The translations under genes and the position numbers were made by a program. From CAWKDC01 sp044445605 (lineage in GTDB: Bacteria; Pseudomonadota; Gammaproteobacteria; JABCZS01), in contig JBIOEA010000013.1 of the NCBI GenBank assembly GCA_044445605.1, forward strand, positions 1 to 56,960: a DNA stretch of 56,960 nucleotides, read 5' to 3'. The first letter of the stretch is position 1, and each line of letters starts with the position of its first letter. The notes under the pieces are model-generated. The model made no database searches and was not told the origin of the DNA. It saw only the letters and a program-made list of their open reading frames with translations. This document shows, in pieces, positions 18,398 to 27,414 of the stretch.

Positions 18398-21300
18398 ATG
18401 AATTTGCACTATATTTTAAAAATGCTCACTCAGCCCCGTGCATGGGTTGGTCTATTCACAACGGTAGGTATCGGCGCCTTGGTCTGGGGCTTGCAGCAAC
18501 TGGGAATCACTGTTTGGTGGCAAAAAGCGTTGGTCATAATAGGGTTGGCAGCCCTGATATGGGTAAGTTGGTTGGTCTATCGTACATGGTTATCCAAAAT
18601 GGGTGGCAAGTTATTCCAAGCCATTCAGCAACAAACCACGGAAGAGCATCAATTAGAAGTGGCTGCCTTGCGCGAGAAAATGAAAGAAGCCTTGGGGACG
18701 CTGAAAACATCGGGTTTGAATGTCGGCTATCGTGGTCAAGCGGCATTGTATGCATTGCCTTGGTTCATGATGATTGGGCCGTCGGCGGCAGGAAAAAGTA
18801 CGTTATTGCGCAACTCCGGGTTACATTTTCCCTATTCCCGTCACAAAGAGATTGATATTAAAGGATTTGCGGGAACACGTAACTGCGATTGGTGGTTTGC
18901 CGATGAAGCCATTATCCTGGATACAGCAGGCCGTTATACGACGGAAGAAGAGGATAAGCCTGAGTGGTATGCCTTCTTGGACATGTTGAAAAAATTCAGA
19001 GGCAATGCGCCGATTAACGGAGTGGTCGTTGCGCTGAGTTTATCGGATGTGTTAAAAGCCAGCCCACATGAAATCGAAGATCATGTTCACATCATTCGCG
19101 CACGGTTGCAAGAACTCATTCAGCGTCTAGGGGTGATATTCCCTGTCCAAATGGTATTCACGAAATGCGATTTATTGGAAGGGTTTACAGCGTATTTTCA
19201 AGATTTAAGCGCGGAATCACGCGAACAAGTCTGGGGTATTCACCTCGAATCGCCACACTATCAAGAAGATGCGATTTCGTTGTCATTCCATCGGTTGTAT
19301 GAAAAGCTATGTGCGCTGAGAATGCACAAATTATCGCTGCAGTCTGAATCTGAAAGCAGAGCGAAGGTATTGAGCTTCCCAGCGGAATTCAAAGATGCCT
19401 TAGAGAAAGTAAAGCCATTTTTAGAATTGCTCTTAAAAAGCAATCCCTACCAAGAGCAACCTGATTTCAAAGGTATCTTTTTCACCAGTGCGCATCAAGA
19501 TGCGCAGCAAAAATTGAGTTACTTTATCAAGCATTTATTCAAGAAAATCATATTTGCGGACAAGCATTTGGTTAAAAGCCAGCGTGCACATAAAGTCAAT
19601 CTTTCAATCAAAACGGTGGCGGCGGTGGGTTCAGCGCTTGCCATTGTGACGGCGATTGGATTATTTCAATCCAGCTATGACATTCATCAGCGTGTGTATA
19701 CACGTGTTGAAAATACGCTCAAAACCCAGTTGAACAACGGAGCGGGCTTTACGCGACAAAAAGTTCAAGGCTTGAACGCATTATATGACGAGTATGTACG
19801 TATTGACGATTTAACGCGTCATAAAAGCATGTCGTTGCATGCCATTGAGAAAATGGATTTGGCCAAAAAAGTCGTGCTGCGTGACTGGATGTCTCAAATG
19901 CAAGCGTTGTTCATGAATGATGTTGCCAAATACTTGGAAATTGATTTGGATAATCAGGCGCAAACGTGGTTTAGTTTGACACAAGAGCAACAAAACTCGG
20001 TTTATGCATCGTTGTATGATCATCTCAAAACGTACTTGATGTTGTCTCAGCCGAGAGAACATATGGAGCGGGCGTATGCGTTGCCACGCCTGGCGGAGCA
20101 TTGGGCCTTCATCATGCAAAACCGTTATGTTGAATTGGCGATTCCCCAGGATCGATTAACAGCCATGGTAGGTACGTACATTGATTTGATCAAAACACCT
20201 GAGTATGCGCATTATGCCTGGCGGGGTAATCCATCGGTGATTGGCCAGGCGAGGAATATTCTCAGCGTGAACCCATCTCCCGAAACGATTTATGCACACA
20301 TGATCAGCGATCTGAACAAGCAATTAGGGTATACAAACCTGACGAAGCTAATGGAGGGTAAATCTTATGGCATGTTCGAGAGTCAGCACGAATTGCCCAA
20401 TGCTTACACAAAGGAACATTTCTCCGTGCATGTATTACCTGCTCTCGCGGATGCCGTGGATCGTGCGTTAGAAGGGGATTGGGTGCTCAGCAATGATGAA
20501 GGCGTGACGGTCGGAAAAGACGTCAAGCAATCACTCATGGCGGGCATTCGTGGGTTGTACTTTACGGATTACGCGGAGCAGTGGTTTGCATTTTTAGCCT
20601 CTGTCAAAGTGAGATCATTTCAGTCTATTGAAGATGCATCCAATAAGCTGGCCTTTTTGCAACAACAAGAAGGGCCTTTATCAGCGTTAATGTCGGTGGT
20701 TCACGATAACGTGTATCTGTCTGAAAATGAATTGCTGCCTACCGATAACATCAAGAACGAGAAAGTGATATCTGCATTGTTGGTGCCTGAACTTGATGGG
20801 CCATTTTATGCGTTAAGACGCATGACCCAGCCGGGTGAGAAAATGAAAGTCGCTGAATCGATCAATCAATACTTGCATTTGATTGGGCGTGTTCAGAGTG
20901 ATTTATTAATGTTGTCGCATTCCAGTAACCCAGGTCGTGATGCTGAATCCTATGCACGGCGCGTGTTTGCGGGTTCCGAAACAGAGTTGTCCAAAGCTGC
21001 TTCGAGTCTGTCCTTTTTATTAGAGACCAGCACGACGTCTACGGAAGCATTATCGTATGGCGAAAAAACGCGGAAAGCGATGGAGCCTTTATTGTTATCG
21101 GCATTGGAGGGTTCTTGGCATTCCGTATTGAATAGTGCTGGGTTGTATTTGCAGCAGGAATGGGACGCACAAGTCATTGATGCCTATAACCATACGTTGC
21201 GTAATAAATTCCCGTTCGCGAGAACCTCCGTAGACGCGACACTGGAAGACGTGGCTATTTTTTTCAGACCCAGAGAAGGTGTGCTCAGTGAATTCCAAGA

Positions 21301-21907
21301 TACTTATTTGATGCCTTATCTGCAATGGACGCGTAATGGCTACGTGCCACAAACATGGCTAGGTCAAAGTTTGGCCTTTTCAGATGATTTCATTGATTCA
21401 CTCACACGGGCAAAGCGCATTTCAGAAGGGTTGTTCCGTAATAATGGCAGCGATGTGGAATTAACATTCTTTATTTCACCTGTGCCTACGCCGGGTATTG
21501 AAGAAGTCATTTTTGATAGCAATGGGCAAATCTACCGTTACCGTAATGAACCAGAAGAATGGCGTCGATTTGTATGGCCTGGCGATTCAGCGGAAATGGG
21601 TGCGCGGTTATACGTGTCGAAGAATGATCAAGCCGAATGGGCAGAAGTGCATCGTCCTGGGGTGTGGGGGCTATTTCACCTATTGAATGCTGCCAAGTTA
21701 ACACGTGAAGCGGGAGCGCAGTATCTGTCTCAATGGAACGTGAAGGATGCGGCAGGAAATGCGATGAATGTACGTTTCAAATTACGCGCAGACAAGCAAA
21801 ACAATATTTTTGAGCCAGGGCTGATGCAGCAATTTGCGTTGCCCGAGCACATATTAGCCGTCACGCCCATGCGCGCGCTCGCGCAGTATTCAGAGGCGGA
21901 AGAATAA
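18398..21907 (+). CDS. tssM: Type VI secretion inner-membrane protein TssM (IcmF family)
   Basis: A 1,169-residue protein, full length for the family. Two membrane helices lie near the N-terminus (about 15-62) and a third at about 410-430 (TVAAVGSALAIVTAIGLF). Between them is a cytoplasmic GTPase-like domain with an intact Walker A GPSAAGKST (127-135) and AIILDTAGRY (171-180). The long C-terminal part is periplasmic and should contact TssJ. With TssL and TssJ it forms the trans-envelope channel complex. It sits 12 bp after tssL and 1 bp before tagF. An intact P-loop matters because some TssM proteins have lost it. Confidence 0.93.
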   Translation: MNLHYILKMLTQPRAWVGLFTTVGIGALVWGLQQLGITVWWQKALVIIGLAALIWVSWLVYRTWLSKMGGKLFQAIQQQTTEEHQLEVAALREKMKEALGTLKTSGLNVGYRGQAALYALPWFMMIGPSAAGKSTLLRNSGLHFPYSRHKEIDIKGFAGTRNCDWWFADEAIILDTAGRYTTEEEDKPEWYAFLDMLKKFRGNAPINGVVVALSLSDVLKASPHEIEDHVHIIRARLQELIQRLGVIFPVQMVFTKCDLLEGFTAYFQDLSAESREQVWGIHLESPHYQEDAISLSFHRLYEKLCALRMHKLSLQSESESRAKVLSFPAEFKDALEKVKPFLELLLKSNPYQEQPDFKGIFFTSAHQDAQQKLSYFIKHLFKKIIFADKHLVKSQRAHKVNLSIKTVAAVGSALAIVTAIGLFQSSYDIHQRVYTRVENTLKTQLNNGAGFTRQKVQGLNALYDEYVRIDDLTRHKSMSLHAIEKMDLAKKVVLRDWMSQMQALFMNDVAKYLEIDLDNQAQTWFSLTQEQQNSVYASLYDHLKTYLMLSQPREHMERAYALPRLAEHWAFIMQNRYVELAIPQDRLTAMVGTYIDLIKTPEYAHYAWRGNPSVIGQARNILSVNPSPETIYAHMISDLNKQLGYTNLTKLMEGKSYGMFESQHELPNAYTKEHFSVHVLPALADAVDRALEGDWVLSNDEGVTVGKDVKQSLMAGIRGLYFTDYAEQWFAFLASVKVRSFQSIEDASNKLAFLQQQEGPLSALMSVVHDNVYLSENELLPTDNIKNEKVISALLVPELDGPFYALRRMTQPGEKMKVAESINQYLHLIGRVQSDLLMLSHSSNPGRDAESYARRVFAGSETELSKAASSLSFLLETSTTSTEALSYGEKTRKAMEPLLLSALEGSWHSVLNSAGLYLQQEWDAQVIDAYNHTLRNKFPFARTSVDATLEDVAIFFRPREGVLSEFQDTYLMPYLQWTRNGYVPQTWLGQSLAFSDDFIDSLTRAKRISEGLFRNNGSDVELTFFISPVPTPGIEEVIFDSNGQIYRYRNEPEEWRRFVWPGDSAEMGARLYVSKNDQAEWAEVHRPGVWGLFHLLNAAKLTREAGAQYLSQWNVKDAAGNAMNVRFKLRADKQNNIFEPGLMQQFALPEHILAVTPMRALAQYSEAEE

Positions 21908-21908
21908 T

Positions 21909-22841
21909 ATGTTTCAGTTTCTTAAAAAGGAAAAATCTGCGCCCGCACTGCTGGAATCATTATCCTTGTTTGGAAAGTTGCCAGGGATAGCCGATTACAC
22001 ACGGGTCAATGCGCATCTTGAGCATGCGGTGATGATCAATGCGGAAATTGAGCGCATGATTGCTGGGTTGCATGAACAGTGCAGTGCATCCATTCATAGT
22101 TTGGATATGCAATGCGTTTTTGAGCAAGAGGGCCGTTGGCTGGTGACGCAAGTCTGTCATAGTACGGATAAAAGTGGCCGTGCCTATCCGTTTACCGGGG
22201 TAGGGTTTGTATCGCATCCTCTCATGAAAGAATGTCAACCCGCAGTGCCTGCCATTCTGTCGCCCTTTTATGAGTATGTGAGTGCGCTGAAAGAGGGAAT
22301 AACCTCTAAAGCAGATCTAGAAATGGCGCTGAAAAAGGCAGATCAGCTCCGATTTGCGCACACGAAAGCTTCATTATTAGAGGATGAGATATCACTGTTA
22401 AAGCAGATGTCGCAATCAGCGTGGCTCTCGGAAGCTTTCCCTGGGCAAAGTAAACAGGCCATTGCCGATCAAATTTTATCGATAGGGCGTAGCATTCATG
22501 CGTATAAAAAAGGAGAGTTTGAACAGCTTACCTTTGCATTATCGCCTGCGAACACCTTGGTTTCGATGACGTTGTGGTTGCAGTGGATTGAAAGTTTGTT
22601 ACAACCAAAGCGTTGGCCATTGCATTATTGCATGGTAAGCACGGCGACATACGCACAACTGCATGTATGGTTGAAGCCACTCAATCACTATCAGTTTTTA
22701 GAGTGGGTTAATCCTGTGGTCCTGCCGGTGAATCGTGCATGCGCCTCACCTGATTTTGTCGCTATTTTATCCAAGGATGAGTTAAGTTTATGCGAGGCCA
22801 TGTATCGTTGGCAACAGGAGGTGGTCCGTGCCATTGCTTAG
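21909..22841 (+). CDS. tagF: Type VI secretion-associated protein TagF
   Basis: A 310-residue protein. The N-terminal half matches TagF (ImpM/SciT) proteins: SLFGKLPGIADYTRVN, then GRWLVTQVCHSTDKSGRAYPF. In Pseudomonas aeruginosa TagF holds the apparatus inactive after translation, beside the PpkA/PppA/Fha phosphorylation pathway. None of those three genes is seen here, so TagF may act alone or through genes elsewhere. It overlaps the tssA start by 14 bp, a sign of translational coupling. Confidence 0.85.
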   Translation: MFQFLKKEKSAPALLESLSLFGKLPGIADYTRVNAHLEHAVMINAEIERMIAGLHEQCSASIHSLDMQCVFEQEGRWLVTQVCHSTDKSGRAYPFTGVGFVSHPLMKECQPAVPAILSPFYEYVSALKEGITSKADLEMALKKADQLRFAHTKASLLEDEISLLKQMSQSAWLSEAFPGQSKQAIADQILSIGRSIHAYKKGEFEQLTFALSPANTLVSMTLWLQWIESLLQPKRWPLHYCMVSTATYAQLHVWLKPLNHYQFLEWVNPVVLPVNRACASPDFVAILSKDELSLCEAMYRWQQEVVRAIA

Positions 22842-24228
22842 CCAAGATTGGTTAACCTCATTATCGAACATCACAGCCCCGGGAGAATCGTTAAAATACG
22901 ATGAAGCGTACGTTGAGCTTAAGAACGGCATGAGCCAGGTGAGTTTTAATGTAGAAGAGATGATTAACGTCGCGTCATGTTTATTGCAGCGCTCATATGA
23001 TTGGCAGCTATGTCAGTTCTTATTATTGGCGTGTGCTGCTGGAGGCTATGTTGATGATTTCTTGTTGGCAATGCGTGCATACGATAGTGTGTTATCCAAA
23101 GGTGAAGCGGCGTATCCTCAGACAACGAAGGGCCGACAAGCTGCGCTGTACTGGTTGAACCAATCGAGTATTGTTGAATTGCTACAACAGCATAAAGAGC
23201 AGCTCTCTGAATCATGGTTGATTGCGTGTAAAGAAACATGGACCAAGCTGCAAGCAAGCTGGAAATCTTCTTTTGAATCAGAGCATTTGTCCTGGCACGT
23301 ACTTGGAAAATGGCTAGAACAAGCACGACCAGCAACGGCGGCGCCTGAAAAAAAGCGAGATGCAACCGTTATTCCCGTGGTTCCTGTCAATCCAGCCATT
23401 GAGGATGATCGACAAGCCTCAGAGCAGTTGGAACGCTTATGGGAATACTATTGGAAAAAAGGAAACAAACTCAAGGCGATGTGTTTGTCGCGTAGTGACG
23501 CATGGGCACGGACGGTGATGCCCCAAGAACAGTTTGGCAAAACGTGGGTAGCACCGCTACGTCCTGTTGATCATCAGCACATGCATGCATTGTATTCGCA
23601 AGGTCAGTGGGAATCATTATGGGAATGTGCAGAGCAATGTTTCATGCAGCAGGGTGGGCCATTTGATCTAAGATTGCAGCACTATATTATTCAATCGATT
23701 GAACATTTGAATAAGCCCGATATATTGATTTGGGCGAAGGGATTTTTCATGGCATGGTTGGATGCATATCCAGAATTGTTAGATATGCACTTTAATGACG
23801 GCACACCGTTTTGTGATGCTTCTGTGAGAGGATGGGTGTCATCACTGAAATCGCCCATCAGCATTGAGGCAGATAAAAGTGAAGTCAATTTGTTTGATTC
23901 GACAGAAGCAGGTATTCGAAAAAGAAAAAAAGAAGCGGTGGATTGGTTGAAAGCATTTGTTCCCGTGTCACATGCGGATAAAATCTGGCAGCGTTATTTG
24001 TGCGTGTTAAATGATTTTGTTAATCAAAGAAGTGATAGTGCATGGCGCGGATATCAAGCGCTCGAAACATTTTGTGAAGAGAAAGAATTATTTTATTGGG
24101 ATAGTAAATTAATGAAAAAAATTTGGACGTTGGGGGTAGAAATGAGCGAAAGAAAAGGTGTAAGATACGAGCACATTTTAAATCAGATTATTCAGCACGA
24201 TTTTTTATTTGCAGGGGATATAGCGTAA
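22828..24228 (+). CDS. tssA: Type VI secretion protein TssA (ImpA N-terminal domain)
   Basis: A 466-residue protein starting at GTG 22828, with CAGGAGGTGG just upstream, inside the end of tagF. Residues about 8-110 form the ImpA_N domain: ITAPGESLKYDEAYVELK, then YDWQLCQFLLLACAAGGYVD. The rest is helical and less conserved, as expected in TssA, which primes sheath assembly at the baseplate. The Lys/Arg run near residue 370 (RKRKKEAVDWLKAF) starts the C-terminal section. It is the last gene before the first sizeable gap of the operon. Confidence 0.85.
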   Translation: MPLLSQDWLTSLSNITAPGESLKYDEAYVELKNGMSQVSFNVEEMINVASCLLQRSYDWQLCQFLLLACAAGGYVDDFLLAMRAYDSVLSKGEAAYPQTTKGRQAALYWLNQSSIVELLQQHKEQLSESWLIACKETWTKLQASWKSSFESEHLSWHVLGKWLEQARPATAAPEKKRDATVIPVVPVNPAIEDDRQASEQLERLWEYYWKKGNKLKAMCLSRSDAWARTVMPQEQFGKTWVAPLRPVDHQHMHALYSQGQWESLWECAEQCFMQQGGPFDLRLQHYIIQSIEHLNKPDILIWAKGFFMAWLDAYPELLDMHFNDGTPFCDASVRGWVSSLKSPISIEADKSEVNLFDSTEAGIRKRKKEAVDWLKAFVPVSHADKIWQRYLCVLNDFVNQRSDSAWRGYQALETFCEEKELFYWDSKLMKKIWTLGVEMSERKGVRYEHILNQIIQHDFLFAGDIA

Positions 24229-24232
24229 TTCC

Positions 24233-24284
24233 GCCCCCTTTGAAGGGGGCAGACATCTGAATCAGCATTGCTGATTCAGATGTC
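24233..24284. repeat. Double hairpin between tssA and tssB
   Basis: Two stem-loops lie back to back after the tssA stop. The first is gccccctt-tg-aagggggc (24233-24250). The second is a near-perfect 33-nt dyad with 16-nt arms gacatctgaatcagca / tgctgattcagatgtc around a single T (24252-24284). A gggggttgttt tail follows. It may attenuate transcription or stabilise one side of the transcript; the first stem belongs to the dispersed repeat family of this window. Confidence 0.8.
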
Positions 24285-24327
24285 GGGGGTTGTTTCTTTG
24301 GTTATGCATGAGAAGAGGGAAAATACA

Positions 24328-24831
24328 ATGACAGACAGTTTTCAAAACGAGATTCCGAAGAGCCGAATCAACTTATCCGTCGATTTACGGGTAGATGGAA
24401 AAACAAAAACGGTGGCCTTGCCGCACAAGACATTGGTGATGGGGGATTTCTCCTCTGGCGCGAACACATTACCATTGCAGGATCGCGAAAGAAAGCCCGT
24501 GACGAAAGAAACATTAGATTCTGTTTTAAAAGACATTTCGCCTGAATTGAATTTGGTGTTGGCCAATAAATTAGGCCGTGGCCCTGACGAGCTACCGGTT
24601 CAGTTAACGTTTGAATCCATGAAAGATTTTCATCCGGAAGCTGTGGTATTACAAGTGCCGTCATTAAAGCGTCTATTGGCAGTGCGGAACTTGTTAAAAG
24701 ATTTACGAGCGCATGTGATTGATAATCAGGCTTTCAAAGAAATGCTCAAAGAGATGTTGCAGTCACCCGACAACATTAAGTTATTGCAACAAGATATTGA
24801 CTCAGTGATTCAAGATGGTTCAAAACAATAA
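24328..24831 (+). CDS. tssB: Type VI secretion sheath small subunit TssB (VipA)
   Basis: A 167-residue protein. I chose ATG 24328 (MTDSFQNEIPKSRINLSVDL) because it has an AGAGGG ribosome site and matches the usual family N-terminus; the upstream ATG at 24268 falls inside the hairpin. IPKSRINLSVDL, then LPHKTLVMGDFSSG, and ELNLVLANKL are family features. TssB pairs with TssC to build the contractile sheath around the Hcp tube. tssC follows 10 bp downstream. Confidence 0.95.
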   Translation: MTDSFQNEIPKSRINLSVDLRVDGKTKTVALPHKTLVMGDFSSGANTLPLQDRERKPVTKETLDSVLKDISPELNLVLANKLGRGPDELPVQLTFESMKDFHPEAVVLQVPSLKRLLAVRNLLKDLRAHVIDNQAFKEMLKEMLQSPDNIKLLQQDIDSVIQDGSKQ

Positions 24832-24841
24832 GAGGTATTTT

Positions 24842-26338
24842 ATGCATTCACCTTCACCTTTATATCAGTCACTTTGTGATGCTGCCAAAATTGCACCTCT
24901 CATGGAGAAGCGGGTTGTCAATGTAGATGATTACAGCCAGCGCGGTTTATTGGCTGATAGTTCTGCCAGTGAGCGATTAACGGTATCGTTACATGCTCTG
25001 ATGGATTGTTTGGTGCATGAATCCATGCCCGAGGAAGTTCATTTTGACAAGAGCCTGATTGATTTACTGATTTCGCAATTGGATCAAAAGTTGAGTGATC
25101 AATTGGATGAAATCTTGCATCATCCTGAGTTTCAGTCATTAGAATCATTATGGCGAAGTCTAGCCTATTTGGCACAAGAAGCTGATCCGCGTTCTGGCAC
25201 CAAAGTTGAATTATTGGACATTTCCAAGGATGATTTGCTGATGGATTTTGAGGAGTCGCCAGACTCCACGCATTCTGGTTTGTATCATCATGTTTACACA
25301 CAAGAATACGATACCCCGGGTGGCGAGCCTTTTTCGGCATTGGTTGCAGATTATTTCTTTGATAAGACGCCGCAAGACATTTCACTCTTGAAAGAAATTT
25401 CACGTGTATGCGCTTCTGCGCATTGTCCTTTTATTGGTAATGTAGATGCCAACTTCTTTGATAAGGACAATTTTGAAGCTGTGATGAAGATCAAAGATTT
25501 ATCCAGTTATTTTGAGCGTGCTGAATTTATTCGTTGGCAAAGTTTCCGTAAGACCGACGACAGCCGCTACATTGGGTTAGCGCTGCCACGATTCCTGCTG
25601 CGATTACCTTATGGCGATGACACGATGCGGGTCCGGAGTTTTGGGTATGCTGAGCGTGTGGTGGCAGAAGACCATAAAAAGTATTTATGGGGCGCGGGCA
25701 GTTTTGCGTTTGCGGCAAACATGGCGCGGTCTTTCAAGAAGCATGGATGGACCTTAAACATACGTGGTCCGGAATCTGGTGGTAAAGTCGAAGACTTACC
25801 GATGCACCAGTATGATGTAGGGGCAGGCATTCAAACAAAGATTCCGACGGAAGTGAGTATTCCTGAAACACGTGAAATTGCATTTGCTGAGCTTGGGTTT
25901 ATCCCACTGAGTTATTATAAGAACAGTGATTTTGCTTGTTTCTTTTCGGCAAACTCAGTTCAATTACCTGCGTTATACGATGATGATCAATCGCAAGCCA
26001 ATAGCCGGATTAACTCGAGATTGCCGTATGTGCTACTCATCTCTCGCTTGGCGCATTATTTAAAAGTCTTGCAACGTGAAAACATTGGTAGTCAGAAATC
26101 GCGAGAACATTTGGAAGGCGAGTTAAACCAGTGGTTATCGCGCTGGGTGACCCGTAAATCGAGCCCATCGGCGGACACGATTGCGAAATACCCGTTATCT
26201 GCCGCATCTGTTGCTGTGCACAATGTGCCCGAGAACCCTGGCTATTATCGTGTGCAGTTGAATGTGGTGCCGCATTTCCAGGTAGAAGGCATGGATATCA
26301 CTTTATCATTGATATCGCAATTGCCGACTAAAAAATAA
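24842..26338 (+). CDS. tssC: Type VI secretion sheath large subunit TssC (VipB)
   Basis: A 498-residue protein, the normal size for TssC. Starting at ATG 24842 gives MHSPSPLYQSL after an AAGAGGT ribosome site. Strong family stretches include HHPEFQSLESLWRSLAYL, VELLDISKDDLLMDFE and the C-terminal NPGYYRVQLNVVPHFQVEGM. With TssB it forms the sheath whose contraction drives the spike. No clpV gene to recycle the sheath is found in the window. A short palindrome and the hcp gene follow. Confidence 0.96.
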   Translation: MHSPSPLYQSLCDAAKIAPLMEKRVVNVDDYSQRGLLADSSASERLTVSLHALMDCLVHESMPEEVHFDKSLIDLLISQLDQKLSDQLDEILHHPEFQSLESLWRSLAYLAQEADPRSGTKVELLDISKDDLLMDFEESPDSTHSGLYHHVYTQEYDTPGGEPFSALVADYFFDKTPQDISLLKEISRVCASAHCPFIGNVDANFFDKDNFEAVMKIKDLSSYFERAEFIRWQSFRKTDDSRYIGLALPRFLLRLPYGDDTMRVRSFGYAERVVAEDHKKYLWGAGSFAFAANMARSFKKHGWTLNIRGPESGGKVEDLPMHQYDVGAGIQTKIPTEVSIPETREIAFAELGFIPLSYYKNSDFACFFSANSVQLPALYDDDQSQANSRINSRLPYVLLISRLAHYLKVLQRENIGSQKSREHLEGELNQWLSRWVTRKSSPSADTIAKYPLSAASVAVHNVPENPGYYRVQLNVVPHFQVEGMDITLSLISQLPTKK

Positions 26339-26346
26339 TTATTCGT

Positions 26347-26370
26347 AGGGGCGCCCCATGGTGCGCCCTT
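26347..26370. repeat. Short GC-rich palindrome between tssC and hcp
   Basis: Arms aggggcgcccc and ggtgcgccctt pair with about two mismatches around AT. It starts 8 bp after the tssC stop. No T-run follows, so it is more likely a dispersed repeat or an RNA-stabilising stem than a strong terminator. Confidence 0.6.
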
Positions 26371-26418
26371 TCAAATAACGGTGAAAGTAAACATAAATAA
26401 TATAGAGGAGAAATAAAA

Positions 26419-26919
26419 ATGCCAACCCCCATCTACATGTGGATCAAAGACGAATCTGGCGCACAGCTGCAGGGCAGTGTGGTGATGACTGACGATCGTC
26501 GTGGCAGTATTGAAGTGCTGGAAATGAATCATCTGATTGAGATACCGACGGACAAGCACAGCGGTTTATTGACGGGCATGCGCCGTCACGACGCTGTACT
26601 ACTCAAAAAGGCCGTGGATAAAAGCTCGGTTGATTTATTTCAGGCGGTAACGACGGGACGTAATTTGAAAGAGGTGGTCTTGCGTTTTTATGAAATTAAT
26701 CGCGAAGGGATCGAGCAAGAGTATTATCGTATTACCTACGAAGATGTCAAAATCACGTCTTTTAATACGGTTCTGCCGAATGTGAAAGAAGCGGCATCAG
26801 AGCGGTTACCCCATATAGAAGAGATTGCCTTGCGGTATAAACGGATGACGGTAAACTTCGTGAACGGCAACTTGACGCATTCGGATGCGTGGGAAGAGCG
26901 AGTCGCGAAGACGGCGTAA
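26419..26919 (+). CDS. hcp: Type VI secretion tube protein Hcp (TssD)
   Basis: A 166-residue secreted ring protein. It begins PTPIYMWIKDESGAQLQG after a strong GAGGAG ribosome site. RRHDAVLLKKAVDKSSVDLF and EYYRITYEDVKITSFNT are the usual Hcp middle and late strands. Hexamers stack into the inner tube that carries effectors. The gene has long spacers on both sides (80 and 129 bp), each with a palindrome, fitting a separately set, high expression level for this abundant subunit. Confidence 0.95.
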   Translation: MPTPIYMWIKDESGAQLQGSVVMTDDRRGSIEVLEMNHLIEIPTDKHSGLLTGMRRHDAVLLKKAVDKSSVDLFQAVTTGRNLKEVVLRFYEINREGIEQEYYRITYEDVKITSFNTVLPNVKEAASERLPHIEEIALRYKRMTVNFVNGNLTHSDAWEERVAKTA

Positions 26920-26929
26920 CCCTCTCTTT

Positions 26930-27013
26930 CGCCCCCTTTTAAGGTAGCAGCCGTAGGGGCGAATATATGCGCGCATATATTCGCCCCATACAGCGGGGGT
27001 TTTTCTTCACGAT
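26930..27013. repeat. Compound palindromic repeat between hcp and tssE
   Basis: It contains a perfect 32-bp palindrome at 26956-26987 (half-site ggggcgaatatatgcg), nested between cgccccctttt and gcgggggtttttcttc. The outer modules match the repeats at 14985 and 56797. The gggggttttt end suggests a rho-independent terminator after hcp. Confidence 0.8.
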
Positions 27014-27048
27014 ATTATCGATCTCACCAAACTATAAAGAGAACAACA

Positions 27049-27414
27049 ATGTACCCCGATCTACTCCAATTATTCAAACCGATCAAACAGTCTCACCCAC
27101 ACGAACCGATCCGCGAGTCGGTAGAGGCGTTATTAAACGCACGAGCAGGAACATTACCTTACACATCTTCATTTGGCGTGCCTGATTTCAGGGATTCGAT
27201 CAGCACTGACTATGCGGACAAGCTCAAGAAAATGGTATTGACTCACATTCAGCACAATGAGCCGCGAATAAAAAGAGTTTCCTGTGATTGTATCAACACG
27301 AAGAAGTCGCTGGCAGCGACGCGCTATGCATTACAAGTCACCTTAAAAACAGAAGAGCAACTGGATTTAAGCATTGAAACCACGGGCGCTGGGCAATTCA
27401 ATGTCTACCTCTGA
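27049..27414 (+). CDS. tssE: Type VI secretion baseplate protein TssE (gp25-like)
   Basis: A 121-residue protein of the phage gp25 family. SVEALLNARAGTLPYTSSFGVPDF matches the family's Leu-Leu-Asn-(Thr/Ala)-Arg region and the following SFG.pdf segment. TssE nucleates the sheath on the baseplate. Its last 14 bp overlap the tssF start at 27401, so the two are translationally coupled. Confidence 0.88.
   Translation: MYPDLLQLFKPIKQSHPHEPIRESVEALLNARAGTLPYTSSFGVPDFRDSISTDYADKLKKMVLTHIQHNEPRIKRVSCDCINTKKSLAATRYALQVTLKTEEQLDLSIETTGAGQFNVYL

Noticed and set aside
17726..21907. Dot/Icm type IV genes icmH and icmF
   Set aside because: The families are shared, but neighbours TssJ, TssK, TssA, TssB, TssC, Hcp, TssE, TssF and TssG fix these as type VI genes.
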